Made by a program: the position numbers and the translations under genes. Below the pieces are notes generated by a model, which was not told where the DNA came from, ran no database searches, and saw nothing but the letters and a program-made list of their open reading frames with translations. A stretch of DNA of 17,487 bases, from positions 1 through 17,487 of the forward strand of contig CANGZG010000033.1 of the NCBI GenBank assembly GCA_947458415.1, in the 5' to 3' direction. Shown here one piece after another: positions 1 to 7,734 of this stretch (positions within the stretch are counted from its first letter, which is position 1; each line of letters begins with the position of its first letter). Source of the stretch: Comamonadaceae bacterium. Lineage in GTDB: Bacteria > Pseudomonadota > Gammaproteobacteria > Burkholderiales > Burkholderiaceae_C.

Positions 1-1574
1 ACGGCTGGGTCTTTCACACCAATCACATTGCTTGAGCCTTCGGTGTCTGCGGCTTTGGAACCGAAACGCTCCAACAACTCGGTGCCAGGTGCTTCACTGC
101 CTCCGATGCGGTTGCTGATGATTTCAAAATCAAACACATCCATGCGTTTTTGCAGCACCGCGAAATCAATCACCTTGTAGTTGACTTTGAAACCCAGTTT
201 TTCCAAATTCTTCGCATACGGTGTGACCACGCGACCCATTGAACCCGAGTTGTCCAAAAACTCAAGGGTGAAAGCCTCGCCTTTGGCGTTGCGCAGAGCG
301 CCGTCGCGGTAGGTCCAACCCGCTTGCTGCAACAAGTCGCGGGCCAAGCGCAAATGGTCTCTGAGGGTTTGACCCGAGGCCGGATCCAAACTGGTTTGGG
401 GAGGCAATGGCGCAGGTTGGTTGAAGACGTCGGTTGGCAATTTGGCGCGCAATGGTTCCAGTAAGGCCAATTCGTCGGGTTCAGGCAAGCCCTTGGCTTC
501 GAAGTCGCTGCCGACAAAATAGCCTCTCACCCGGGTGTATGCCATGTAAAACAACTGGCGGTTCATCCATTCGTAATCCATGGCCAAGGCAATCGCCTGT
601 CGCACGCGTTTGTCTTGGAACTTAGGCAAGCGTGTATTGAACATGAAGCCTTGAAAATCGCCAGCGTTGCCGTGCTGGAGTTCTTTTTTGATCAAGGTGC
701 CGTTGTCAAACAATTTGCCTTTGTAGCCACGAGCCCATTCGCGAGCGACAAACGCTTGGATGTAATCGAACTCACCGGCTTTGAAGGCTTCAAATTGGGC
801 GGTGGTGTCTTTGTACATTTTGTAGGTGATGCGATCGAAATTGAACATGCCTTTTCGCACGCCCAATTCACGGGCCCAATATTGCGTGTCACGCAGGTAT
901 TCGATGTCTTTGCCAAAGTCGACTTTGCCAATTTTGTACGGACCCGAGCCAATCGGTATGTCGGTGACCACTTGGTCAAGGGGCTTGTCAGCGCCCCATT
1001 TGTGACTGAACACCGGCATGCCGCCCACGATCAACGGCAATTCGGCATTGGCGCGTTTGAAATCAAATCGCACTTCGCGCTCACCCAGCACGCTCAAGCC
1101 TTTGACCTCGCTGAAATAGGTTCGAAACTGTGGCGCGGCTTGTTTGCTGGTCAACCGTTCAAACGAAAACTTCACGTCCTCAGCCAATACCGGGTCGCCG
1201 TTGTGAAACCGGGCCAAGGGGTTCAGTTTGAATGTGACCGACAGTTTGTCATTGGCCACGGAGACATCTTCAGCCAATAAACCATAGGCGGTGGTCGGTT
1301 CGTCAAAGTTTCCGACCAACAAGGTTTCCAGCATCAGGCTGCTCAAGGCAGGCGGCGCAGTGCCTTTCAATGTGAAGGGGTTGTACTTGTCAAAACTGGA
1401 TGCGCGAGACGGTGCCACCATGGCGATCTGGCCGCCCTTGGGTGCCACGGGGTTGACATAGCTGAAATGCTTGAAGCCTGCGGGGTATTTGATGTCGCCA
1501 AATTGGGCATACGCATGCGCCGACCAAGCGGGCTGGGCAAGCAAAAATAGCATCAGGGTCAAAAAGATTCGCAT
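1..1574 (-). CDS. yejA: YejA-type ABC transporter periplasmic peptide-binding protein (3' end cut by window)
   Basis: This should be the periplasmic binding protein of a Yej-type peptide ABC transporter, handing oligopeptides (microcin C-like in E. coli) to YejBEF. Only 524 codons are present. The family usually has about 600 residues, so the C-terminus lies outside the window. The start ATG gives a short signal peptide (MRIFLTLMLFLLAQPAWSA) with likely cleavage near residue 19-21. A family-typical YVNPVAPKGG block follows near residue 40, then an extracellular solute-binding (SBP_bac_5) body with the phrases FHNGDPVLAEDVKFSFERL and IGSGPYKI. The DKRVRQAIALAMDYEWMN segment is characteristic of the second lobe. 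The start is 35 bp from the divergent fabI start, an arrangement I recall as common in Burkholderiales. No strong Shine-Dalgarno is visible. It could be a paralogous oligopeptide binder rather than a strict YejA orthologue. Transporter permeases are expected beyond the left edge but are not seen. Confidence 0.85.
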   Translation of the reverse strand, partial: MRIFLTLMLFLLAQPAWSAHAYAQFGDIKYPAGFKHFSYVNPVAPKGGQIAMVAPSRASSFDKYNPFTLKGTAPPALSSLMLETLLVGNFDEPTTAYGLLAEDVSVANDKLSVTFKLNPLARFHNGDPVLAEDVKFSFERLTSKQAAPQFRTYFSEVKGLSVLGEREVRFDFKRANAELPLIVGGMPVFSHKWGADKPLDQVVTDIPIGSGPYKIGKVDFGKDIEYLRDTQYWARELGVRKGMFNFDRITYKMYKDTTAQFEAFKAGEFDYIQAFVAREWARGYKGKLFDNGTLIKKELQHGNAGDFQGFMFNTRLPKFQDKRVRQAIALAMDYEWMNRQLFYMAYTRVRGYFVGSDFEAKGLPEPDELALLEPLRAKLPTDVFNQPAPLPPQTSLDPASGQTLRDHLRLARDLLQQAGWTYRDGALRNAKGEAFTLEFLDNSGSMGRVVTPYAKNLEKLGFKVNYKVIDFAVLQKRMDVFDFEIISNRIGGSEAPGTELLERFGSKAADTEGSSNVIGVKDPA

Positions 1575-1596
1575 GCGACAATTCTGCAAGATTTTT

Positions 1597-1602
1597 CAGG
1601 AG
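1597..1602 (+). promoter_or_regulatory. Ribosome binding site fixing the GTG start of fabI
   Basis: CAGGAG lies 7 bases upstream of GTG at 1610. No in-frame ATG gives a FabI N-terminus of normal length, so this site supports the GTG start. Confidence 0.7.
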
Positions 1603-1609
1603 CTTCCTC

Positions 1610-2410
1610 GTGACTCAAAAAACAGGGTTTTTGGCCGGTAAAAAACTTTTGATCACCGGCGTGTTATCCAACCGTTCGATTGCTTATGGCATCGCCAAGG
1701 CATGCCACGCCCAAGGTGCCGAGTTGGCGTTCAGCTACCAAGGCGAGCGTTTCAAAGAGCGGATCACCGAATTTGCCGCCGACTTTGGCTCTCAACTGGT
1801 GTTCGATTGCGATGTGTCCAGCGACGCACAAATGGCGTCTTTGGTGGCTGACCTGAGCGCCACATGGCCACGGTTTGACGGATTTGTCCATGCCATTGGC
1901 TTTGCGCCCCGTGAGGCGATTGCCGGCGATTTTCTGGATGGGCTCAGCCGCGAAGCCTTTGCCATGGCGCACGACATCAGCGCCTACAGTTTTCCCGCCA
2001 TGGCCAAAGCTTTCTTACCTCACCTGAACGACAACGCATCATTATTGACACTCACCTATTTGGGTGCGTTACGCCATGTGCCCAACTACAACACCATGGG
2101 CTTGGCCAAAGCCTCGCTGGAAGCCTCTGTGCGTTACTTGGCTGAGTCGCTGGGCAGCCAGCGCCGCGGCATGCGCGTCAACGGCATCAGTGCCGGCCCA
2201 ATCAAAACGTTGGCGGCCTCCGGTATCAAAGGCTTTGGCAAGATTTTGGAGGTGGTGGCGTCGCAGTCACCGATTCGCCGCAACGTCACGATCGAGGACG
2301 TGGGTCATGTCGCGGCATTTTTACTGTCCGACTTGGCTGCCGGCGTGTCCGCTGAAATCACCTATGTGGACGGCGGCTTTAGCCAAGTGGTGTCAGGCAT
2401 CGCCGACTGA
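1610..2410 (+). CDS. fabI: Enoyl-[acyl-carrier-protein] reductase (NADH), FabI
   Basis: FabI carries out the last reduction of each fatty-acid elongation cycle in the cytoplasm, reducing trans-2-enoyl-ACP with NAD(P)H. The 266-residue protein starts at GTG. The N-terminal block GFLAGKKLLITGVLSNRSIA (residues 6-25) is the FabI-specific nucleotide-binding loop, in which the usual SDR glycine pattern is replaced by GVLSNRSIAYG. The catalytic set is Tyr150, Tyr160 and Lys167, with the Y-x6-K spacing that separates FabI from ordinary SDR enzymes (Y-x3-K). Length matches the family (about 260). The gene is divergent from the yejA-like gene. Its TGA stop abuts the stop of the convergent protease gene with no bases between. 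With only 35 bp to the divergent gene, its promoter probably lies within or overlaps that gene's 5' end. I see no truncation or missing residue. Confidence 0.97.
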   Translation: MTQKTGFLAGKKLLITGVLSNRSIAYGIAKACHAQGAELAFSYQGERFKERITEFAADFGSQLVFDCDVSSDAQMASLVADLSATWPRFDGFVHAIGFAPREAIAGDFLDGLSREAFAMAHDISAYSFPAMAKAFLPHLNDNASLLTLTYLGALRHVPNYNTMGLAKASLEASVRYLAESLGSQRRGMRVNGISAGPIKTLAASGIKGFGKILEVVASQSPIRRNVTIEDVGHVAAFLLSDLAAGVSAEITYVDGGFSQVVSGIAD

Positions 2411-2424
2411 TCATTGATTGGCGA
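2400..2424. terminator. Small hairpin across the abutting fabI and protease stop codons
   Basis: TCGCCGA (2400-2406) pairs with TTGGCGA (2418-2424), seven pairs including one G-U, around an 11-base loop containing the palindrome TGATCA (2408-2413). The two TGA stops, one per strand, make up that palindrome. There is no T-tract. It could weakly terminate fabI transcripts. On the opposite strand the G-U becomes a C-A mismatch, so it would be weaker there. Terminator function is inferred only. Confidence 0.3.
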
Positions 2425-5400
2425 GGTACGCTGTGGTAGCCGCCTGGCACGCGGCCCGATTACTGGCCTGGTCCTTGAACGGCGCCGTGCCCCATTCAGC
2501 AGGCAGTACCGGGTTTGGTTGGTTCAAATCGATCACCCGTTTGGAGCGGAAATCGTCCGTGCAAACCGCTGCATAAAAACGGTTATCTTGCAAAGGAAGG
2601 TTCATGCTCAACACTTGGTTTCTTCCTTGTTCATAGGTCTCAACGCCCCACAACTGAAACAGCGGTATCTGATTTCTGCCCGTCAACATGCTGAGCACCA
2701 CCAACAAATAATCATGGTGCGGGTATGTGACAGCGCCGTTGACGGTGACGGCAGCAGCCGAGGTGACAGGCTTCGAAGCATATTGACTGAAACCCAATCT
2801 GTCTTTGAGCACAGGCCAGTCGTTGGTGGATGCATATGCCACTTGACGAAGGTTCAAATACATCAAGGTATAGATGTCCCAAGCTTGCTCCCAAGCGTCA
2901 TCTTCTGACAAATTGGGGTTTTTCTCCCTCAACACTTCCTGGTAAATCATTAACCATTGCAAGTAGAAATACAAACGTGAACGGTTTTGCGCCGAGTATG
3001 CTGGGTCTCCCCACAACATGGACTTGACCTTGGTGAATTTGGCGTTTGGGTGACTGAGCAGTGGGTCCGTGTGAATGCTTTTGATCATCTCGAACACGGT
3101 ATGGGTTTCATCGAGTTCGTTGACATACCCTTTTTGCTCACGACCCAAGTCTTTCAAGAGTCTCCATTGTTGATACAACGGAAATATGTTGTTAGAGACT
3201 TCGCCGCTTCTGCCATCGTAGACCTTGAACCGTTGCAAGTTGTGACCCATTTCATGGCTTTCCCCCCAGTCTCTGGGTGCAAAGCCTGAACTGCTGTGGA
3301 TCGGATTGCCTGAACACATCGCCCCGCAATTGGATCGGATGTCAATGTGAAAGTGCTGAATCGTTGGCGGCATATGGATGGCGGCAGTCTGGCAATCCCA
3401 TTGGCGCTCAGCGCATATTTGTTTGACACTTGGACGCAGTTCCACCCCCTTGACTTGTAAACCCGCCAGCCCAAAAGACAACTGCATCACGTATTTGTTG
3501 CCCTCTGCCAGGTACTTGGCCATGTCAATGCCGTTGTCTCGGTGGTAGTAGGGTTTCACAGCGTTCGGGTACATGGCGCGTTGCGCGGGAGTCTCCGTCA
3601 CCGGTGGCTCCCAAAACTCCAAAGCCTTTGAAACAATGGAATGGACTTCAAAGCCAGGGGTTTTGATTTCAAACCAGCCCAAAGGTGAACGCCTGACCTC
3701 ATTCAAGAAGGCCTGCGGATCTGGCGCGCCCTGTGTGGTGTCAAACAATGGATGCTTGGCTGTGCCCTTGATCAGCAAAGTCACTTTGGCGGCCTGGGCA
3801 TTGTCAAACACCAGTTGAAGCATGCCGCCGTAGGGACTGACCATGCTGATGCCTTCATTTTTGAACAGGATCTGTGGGCTGCGCAAATACAAAGGGCGGC
3901 GCAAGCCAGACGTGGGTTCATCTTGGCCATTGGCGTTGGTGGTGGGCTCCCATTTTTTGGTGGTGCCTTCAGCCATGACATTGATTCTGAGTTTGAAATT
4001 GCCGATCGGCGGCGCACCCAGCCATTTGATTTCAGCGACTTGCCCTGGCAACACAAACCGCCCGATCGCCGTCATTCCTTTGGCGCCTGGCAACGTGACC
4101 TCTACTTGCTCATCAATCGGACTGCCTTTGACGGCAAATGCCTGAGGATTCAAATAATTTCCCAAATTGGGTTGCGCCACCCCGTTTTTTCGGACATACG
4201 ACACCAATGAGTCTGCGATGTATATGGGCTGAAATTTGTCGGACTGTTTGTCTTTGTCTACCGGGTAAGAAATGGTGCGTCGGTAAGTATCAGCCCACAA
4301 CACAAATTGCCTGATGGTTTTGTTGTTCGACTCTGCATCAAACAGCGTCTCGCCGTTCATGTCCATTTCATTGAGTTTCTTGATCACTTGCTTTAACGGC
4401 TCATCCAAGTCTCTGACAAAACCCGCCGGCAAGACGCAGTTTTTGTCAAAACATGCAGACCAATCGTATTTGACGAAGTTGGATGTGTTGAGTCGACCCA
4501 GCAAGTTACCCACGTGATCGTTTTGCGCCCTGAGCTGTGCGGCTGGCAAATTCCCTGAAACAGCATCCTGAATGAACAAATTCCGTTTGTCGGGATCGTC
4601 CCCATAGGCAAATCCCAAGGCTTTGAGTCGCTTGAAATCTTCTTCAAATGCGCCCCTGGCGTAATCATTGGGAGCCCCGCCATCAGGGTGAGCGTTCAAG
4701 TAAAGCAATGGAATTTTCGCTCGGATGATTTCATGAAGGCGCGTGAGCTGTGTCGCCAAGTCCACCCCGGCCCGTCTGTCGATGGCACCCACCACCACCA
4801 GTTGCGCTTTGGCTGCGCAGTCACGCACCGGTTCTGACAAGGGATCGCAATTGAGCGTGGTAAAGGGCACACCCAGGGCCGCCAATCCACCCGCTGCGTG
4901 AGGTTTGTACACCTTGACGCCTTTGCTGTTGGTGAACATGACGGAAGACGATGTGGGCAAACTTGACCACGCCACATTCAATGCCGTGGGAGAAAACGTG
5001 TTCCAGTCCAGCATGGGGTTGCCTGCAACCAACCAAGCAAGCACGCGCTTGAACACGGGTTTGTGAGCGGCTTGCGACGTCCTGACCGACGGGGGATGAA
5101 TCGTGTTGGAAGGGTCAAAGCCGGCCAAAATGTCGTAGCCATAACCGGCCATTCTGTTGCCGTGCAAGGTGCTGACAGACGCCAAGGTGTTGCCTTTGTC
5201 GCCGATCACCAAAGGAAATACCTTGTCCGAGCTGGCAAAGCTCGGCTGAATCATGAAGCTTTCCCGAATCAATTCGAAGACAGGGCTTTGTCCTGCATAG
5301 AAAGCATTGATCAACTTGTCCTGCTCGGTCTTGACTGACTGATGCGAGTTGAGGGCCGATGTCAATAAAAAACGGGTGTCGTCAACCGACAGCACGCTTG

Positions 5401-5611
5401 CATCAGCCGTCGCCATGGCCATCTCCATTCGGCCTTGCGAGGTCTGTGTGTCAAACACCTGGGCCGTGTTGACGCTGACGATCGAACTTCTGGGCATGCC
5501 ATCCGTAGTGGGCGCGCTCGCTTGTGGCGAAGAACCAGCTTTGTCTCCGCCACCACAAGCCGCCAATACCAACACACACACAGCCCCATACCACCGGCTG
5601 AAGTACCACAT
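2411..5611 (-). CDS. Lipoprotein zinc metalloprotease, IMPa/M60-like (gluzincin HExGH...E)
   Basis: This 1066-residue protein is predicted to be a secreted or surface lipoprotein protease. Its signal peptide ends in a lipobox, LAAC, with Cys19 as the lipidated residue, followed by a Gly/Ser/Pro-rich linker. The zinc site is HEMGH at 786-790 with a glutamate, Glu804 in SGEVSNNIFPLY, as probable third ligand. This HExGH-x13-E layout, followed by an N-N-[IL]-F-x-L-Y phrase, is that of M60/enhancin-like and IMPa (ImpA)-type proteases, many of which cut glycosylated proteins such as mucins. The N-terminal half (about 90-400) resembles the non-catalytic ThuA/AcfD-like part of those proteins, with GYGYDIL near 157 and a CDPLS...C segment at 255-265. 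A beta-rich region (about 490-660) precedes the catalytic domain. The start is supported by AGGAG six bases upstream. It is a single-gene unit. Assignment to protease is firm; the exact family (M60 versus M88) and substrate are not settled. Confidence 0.87.
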   Translation of the reverse strand: MWYFSRWYGAVCVLVLAACGGGDKAGSSPQASAPTTDGMPRSSIVSVNTAQVFDTQTSQGRMEMAMATADASVLSVDDTRFLLTSALNSHQSVKTEQDKLINAFYAGQSPVFELIRESFMIQPSFASSDKVFPLVIGDKGNTLASVSTLHGNRMAGYGYDILAGFDPSNTIHPPSVRTSQAAHKPVFKRVLAWLVAGNPMLDWNTFSPTALNVAWSSLPTSSSVMFTNSKGVKVYKPHAAGGLAALGVPFTTLNCDPLSEPVRDCAAKAQLVVVGAIDRRAGVDLATQLTRLHEIIRAKIPLLYLNAHPDGGAPNDYARGAFEEDFKRLKALGFAYGDDPDKRNLFIQDAVSGNLPAAQLRAQNDHVGNLLGRLNTSNFVKYDWSACFDKNCVLPAGFVRDLDEPLKQVIKKLNEMDMNGETLFDAESNNKTIRQFVLWADTYRRTISYPVDKDKQSDKFQPIYIADSLVSYVRKNGVAQPNLGNYLNPQAFAVKGSPIDEQVEVTLPGAKGMTAIGRFVLPGQVAEIKWLGAPPIGNFKLRINVMAEGTTKKWEPTTNANGQDEPTSGLRRPLYLRSPQILFKNEGISMVSPYGGMLQLVFDNAQAAKVTLLIKGTAKHPLFDTTQGAPDPQAFLNEVRRSPLGWFEIKTPGFEVHSIVSKALEFWEPPVTETPAQRAMYPNAVKPYYHRDNGIDMAKYLAEGNKYVMQLSFGLAGLQVKGVELRPSVKQICAERQWDCQTAAIHMPPTIQHFHIDIRSNCGAMCSGNPIHSSSGFAPRDWGESHEMGHNLQRFKVYDGRSGEVSNNIFPLYQQWRLLKDLGREQKGYVNELDETHTVFEMIKSIHTDPLLSHPNAKFTKVKSMLWGDPAYSAQNRSRLYFYLQWLMIYQEVLREKNPNLSEDDAWEQAWDIYTLMYLNLRQVAYASTNDWPVLKDRLGFSQYASKPVTSAAAVTVNGAVTYPHHDYLLVVLSMLTGRNQIPLFQLWGVETYEQGRNQVLSMNLPLQDNRFYAAVCTDDFRSKRVIDLNQPNPVLPAEWGTAPFKDQASNRAACQAATTAYLANQ

Positions 5612-5617
5612 TTGTAT

Positions 5618-5622
5618 CTCCT
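5618..5622 (-). promoter_or_regulatory. Ribosome binding site of the lipoprotein protease gene
   Basis: On the minus strand AGGAG stands six bases before the ATG at 5611, which fixes that start and keeps the lipoprotein signal peptide intact. Confidence 0.7.
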
Positions 5623-5653
5623 GAACATCAACAGGGATCTGTCACTTCAGCGA

Positions 5654-5682
5654 ATTGAACAAGGAAATTTTTAAACGGTCAA
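5654..5682 (-). promoter_or_regulatory. Possible sigma-70 promoter of the protease gene
   Basis: Reading the minus strand, TTGACC (5682-5677) and TTCAAT (5659-5654) are separated by 17 bases. They match the -35 consensus at 5 of 6 and the -10 consensus at 4 of 6 positions. The site lies in an AT-rich 175-bp gap, about 45 bases ahead of the start codon. A 6-bp inverted repeat (AACGGT at 5674-5679, ACCGTT at 5703-5708) overlaps the -35 and could be an operator. This is pattern matching only. Confidence 0.35.
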
Positions 5683-5786
5683 AGTATTTTTGAAAGAATG
5701 AAACCGTTGTTGATTGAAAATAAAAAATCGATTGTGAATTTTTTGAACTCGTATGCAAAGCATGCCATGAACCTCATCCACAGGAC

Positions 5787-6773
5787 TCAATTTGAAGCCA
5801 TGGCCAAGGCGTTGGCTGCCAGTGTGGCCACTTCACTGGCTGGCAAATGTTTGAGTTGGTGATTGCTCCACACTTGCCGCCATTTGCGTGCGCCCGGCTG
5901 ACCATGGCGAAGCCCCAACATGTGACGCGCGATGGCATACCAAGGCACACCACGTTCAGCTTGTGATTGCATGTACCCGACCATGTGCATTTCCACTTCG
6001 TCTCGGGTGACAAGACAAGCGTCATGACCCATGGCTTCATCCCATTGCTGTAACAACCACGGGTTGTGATACGCCTCGCGCCCGACCATGACACCGTCGA
6101 GTTCGTTCAAATGCGTACGTATGTGTTCCATGGAAACAATGCCACCGTTGATCACAAACGACAGGTGCGGGAAATCGTTTTTCAAACGCCGAACCCAATC
6201 AGGCTTGAGCGGGGGAAGCTCTCTGTTTTCTTTCGGAGAGATGCCTTGTAACCATGCATTGCGCGCATGAACAATGAACGTTTGACAACCAGCTTGTGAC
6301 ACCGTGCCCACAAAATCACTCACGAATGCATAACTCTCGATCCGGTCAATGCCAATGCGGTGCTTGACCGTGACAGGCACAGACACCACATCGACCATGG
6401 CTTTGACACCATCTGCGACCAACCCAGGTTCGGCCATCAAACACGCACCGAATGCCCCCCGTTGCACCCGCTCAGACGGGCAACCGCAATTCAGATTGAT
6501 TTCGTCATAACCCCATTGCTCACCCAACTTGGCGGCTTTTGCCAAGTCATGGGGCTCGCTGCCGCCCAATTGCAAAGCCACGGGGTGTTCTTCCAGATTG
6601 AAATCCAAGTGGCGGGGTTGATCGCCGTGAATCAGCGCACCCGTTGTCACCATTTCGGTGTAAAGCAAGGCATGTCGCGTCAAAAGCCGATGGAAATAAC
6701 GGCAATGCCTGTCAGTCCAATCCATCATCGGCGCGACGCTCAAGCGCGGTCGCAAATCAAGTTCAAGAACCAT
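5787..6773 (-). CDS. dusA: tRNA-dihydrouridine(20/20a) synthase DusA
   Basis: DusA is an FMN enzyme that reduces uridine 20/20a in the tRNA D-loop using NADPH. The 328-residue protein opens with RLSVAPMMDWTDRHCRYF (residues 9-26), the DusA form of the Dus signature, followed by LLYTEMVTTGALIHGD. The catalytic cysteine is Cys98 in NLNCGCPS. VKHRIGID (137-144), the phosphate-binding NGGI (209-212) and GREAYHNPW (231-239) complete the TIM-barrel FMN site. The C-terminal half (about 245-325) matches the tRNA-recognition helical domain. The ATG start has no clear Shine-Dalgarno, but a later start would remove the first strand, so I keep it. It stands alone, with 175 bp to the protease gene downstream and an AT-rich gap upstream. 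Length and all key residues are normal. Confidence 0.96.
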   Translation of the reverse strand: MVLELDLRPRLSVAPMMDWTDRHCRYFHRLLTRHALLYTEMVTTGALIHGDQPRHLDFNLEEHPVALQLGGSEPHDLAKAAKLGEQWGYDEINLNCGCPSERVQRGAFGACLMAEPGLVADGVKAMVDVVSVPVTVKHRIGIDRIESYAFVSDFVGTVSQAGCQTFIVHARNAWLQGISPKENRELPPLKPDWVRRLKNDFPHLSFVINGGIVSMEHIRTHLNELDGVMVGREAYHNPWLLQQWDEAMGHDACLVTRDEVEMHMVGYMQSQAERGVPWYAIARHMLGLRHGQPGARKWRQVWSNHQLKHLPASEVATLAANALAMASN

Positions 6774-7224
6774 TGCTGAATCGCTTTGATGTGTCTGAAA
6801 TCAGGGCAGATGCATTTTCACGGCAAGCACACCCGCCAGCAAACTCAAAACCAAAATGCCATTCAGTTATGGTGCACATGGATTAATGCTTTATCAGCAG
6901 TAACAGACTTAAACAGATTTTCAATTTCACTGGTCATTTATTCAAATACAACATACTTTTCACACAAAACCTTTAAGCTGTACTTGCTATTGTTATTTTA
7001 TGTTGAAGTGTTTGAGCTATCAATTTGGTCAATATGTACTGAAGAGATGACACAGCACTGGACAAAAATACCCATGCAAACTCACCCAAAACATCAAGCA
7101 GTTTGAGACGGAAATTGAGGTCCGTGCTGTCACAACAAAAGATTTCTACAAAAAAAGTCACATGCCAAAGAAGACGTGGCTCACAAAGCAGCGCTTCTGA
7201 GTATTTTTTGAAAGGAAATCCCAC
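6774..7224. other. AT-rich intergenic region with no convincing gene
   Basis: These 451 bases separate dusA (minus) and the small plus-strand gene, so promoters for both should be here. The stretch from about 6885 to 7045 is markedly richer in A+T than its surroundings. A 106-codon plus-strand open frame (6786-7106) and part of a minus-strand one cross it, but neither has a credible start, composition or recognisable protein. An imperfect inverted repeat (TGACACAGCAC near 7048-7058, GTGCTGTCA near 7124-7132) is present. I could not pick out a promoter with confidence. Confidence 0.5.
7211..7216 (+). promoter_or_regulatory. Ribosome binding site of the small Asn-rich gene
   Basis: AAAGGA is 8 bases before the ATG at 7225. 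It is one of the better Shine-Dalgarno sites in the window and is the main evidence that this strand, not the longer overlapping minus-strand frame, is coding. Confidence 0.6.
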
Positions 7225-7650
7225 ATGTCGCATTCCAATGACCATTCGCTGCTGAGCAATCACCATTTGAACGCTGAATTCCTGATTGCCATCGCCAATG
7301 GAGCCAACCTCGAAGACTTCAATCTTCCAACCAACGGCAAAAACACGGCTGACGTGAATGGCCTGTTGATTGATATTCTCAAGGGCAAATGCGAGGTCAA
7401 ATTGACCCGAAAAATGAACAAGAGAAACGTCAACGGATACTGGGTCAATGCCCCTGAAACGGTGCTGCCAACCAAAGAAAAATACTATGTTTCCCGCCCC
7501 GATCTGCCAAAGAAATTCATTGAGACCAAAAATTGCAATGAGTTCACAGACAGGCACTATCTGAGCATGGGACTGGTTTTTTTAAACCCTGAGGATGCGA
7601 TTGCCAACGCCAATGCCATGTGCTTGATTGACCCCGGACCAGTCCCTTGA
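7225..7650 (+). CDS. Small Asn-rich protein of unknown function, phage-accessory-like pattern
   Basis: This 141-residue soluble protein has no signal peptide or membrane segment. Asn makes up 18 of 141 residues. Three elements recall small phage-borne proteins of unknown function: an N-terminal HLNAEFLIAIANGANLEDF, like the HAELIxxxADGxxIQ opening of those proteins; a middle VNGYWVNAPETVLPTKEKYY, like their ING-x-VPxP...YYVP segment; and a C-terminal GLVFLNPEDAIANANAM, like their GLVxLTxEDAIAHAKAM ending. That comparison is from memory of the pattern, not a search, and gives no function. Coding is supported by a good Shine-Dalgarno, typical codons and a clean stop. It has no same-strand neighbour and sits beside an AT-rich stretch between dusA and the PHA genes, which suggests a transferred or remnant gene. 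A longer minus-strand frame over the same bases looks like a shadow. Confidence 0.65.
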   Translation: MSHSNDHSLLSNHHLNAEFLIAIANGANLEDFNLPTNGKNTADVNGLLIDILKGKCEVKLTRKMNKRNVNGYWVNAPETVLPTKEKYYVSRPDLPKKFIETKNCNEFTDRHYLSMGLVFLNPEDAIANANAMCLIDPGPVP

Positions 7651-7710
7651 TCAGCTGCTTTCACCGGGACTGGGCAAGGGCATTGACCCGCATGCACATG
7701 TCACAGTCCC
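7639..7710. repeat. Three alternately complementary copies of CCAGTCCC/GGGACTGG
   Basis: CCAGTCCC (7639-7646) can pair with GGGACTGG (7666-7673) as an 8-bp perfect stem, and the seven-base GGGACTG of that second copy can instead pair with CAGTCCC (7704-7710). The first copy overlaps the end of the small gene; the rest fills the 84-bp gap before the convergent oxidoreductase gene's stop. It may be a bidirectional end structure for the two converging transcripts. There is no T-tract. Confidence 0.4.
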
Positions 7711-7734
7711 GCAGAACTGGGGCAGTGCAAGCAT

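Noticed and set aside
615..1280. 221-codon plus-strand open frame
   Set aside because: It lies wholly opposite the yejA-like gene, whose protein shows clear family motifs; the plus frame has no recognisable protein or ribosome binding site.
6786..7106. 106-codon plus-strand open frame in the AT-rich gap
   Set aside because: No ribosome binding site, AT-driven composition and no recognisable features; most likely chance.
6973..7557. 194-codon minus-strand open frame over the small Asn-rich gene
   Set aside because: It is longer than the plus-strand gene, but the plus gene has a good Shine-Dalgarno, typical codons and a family-like pattern. The minus protein looks like a random hydrophobic translation.
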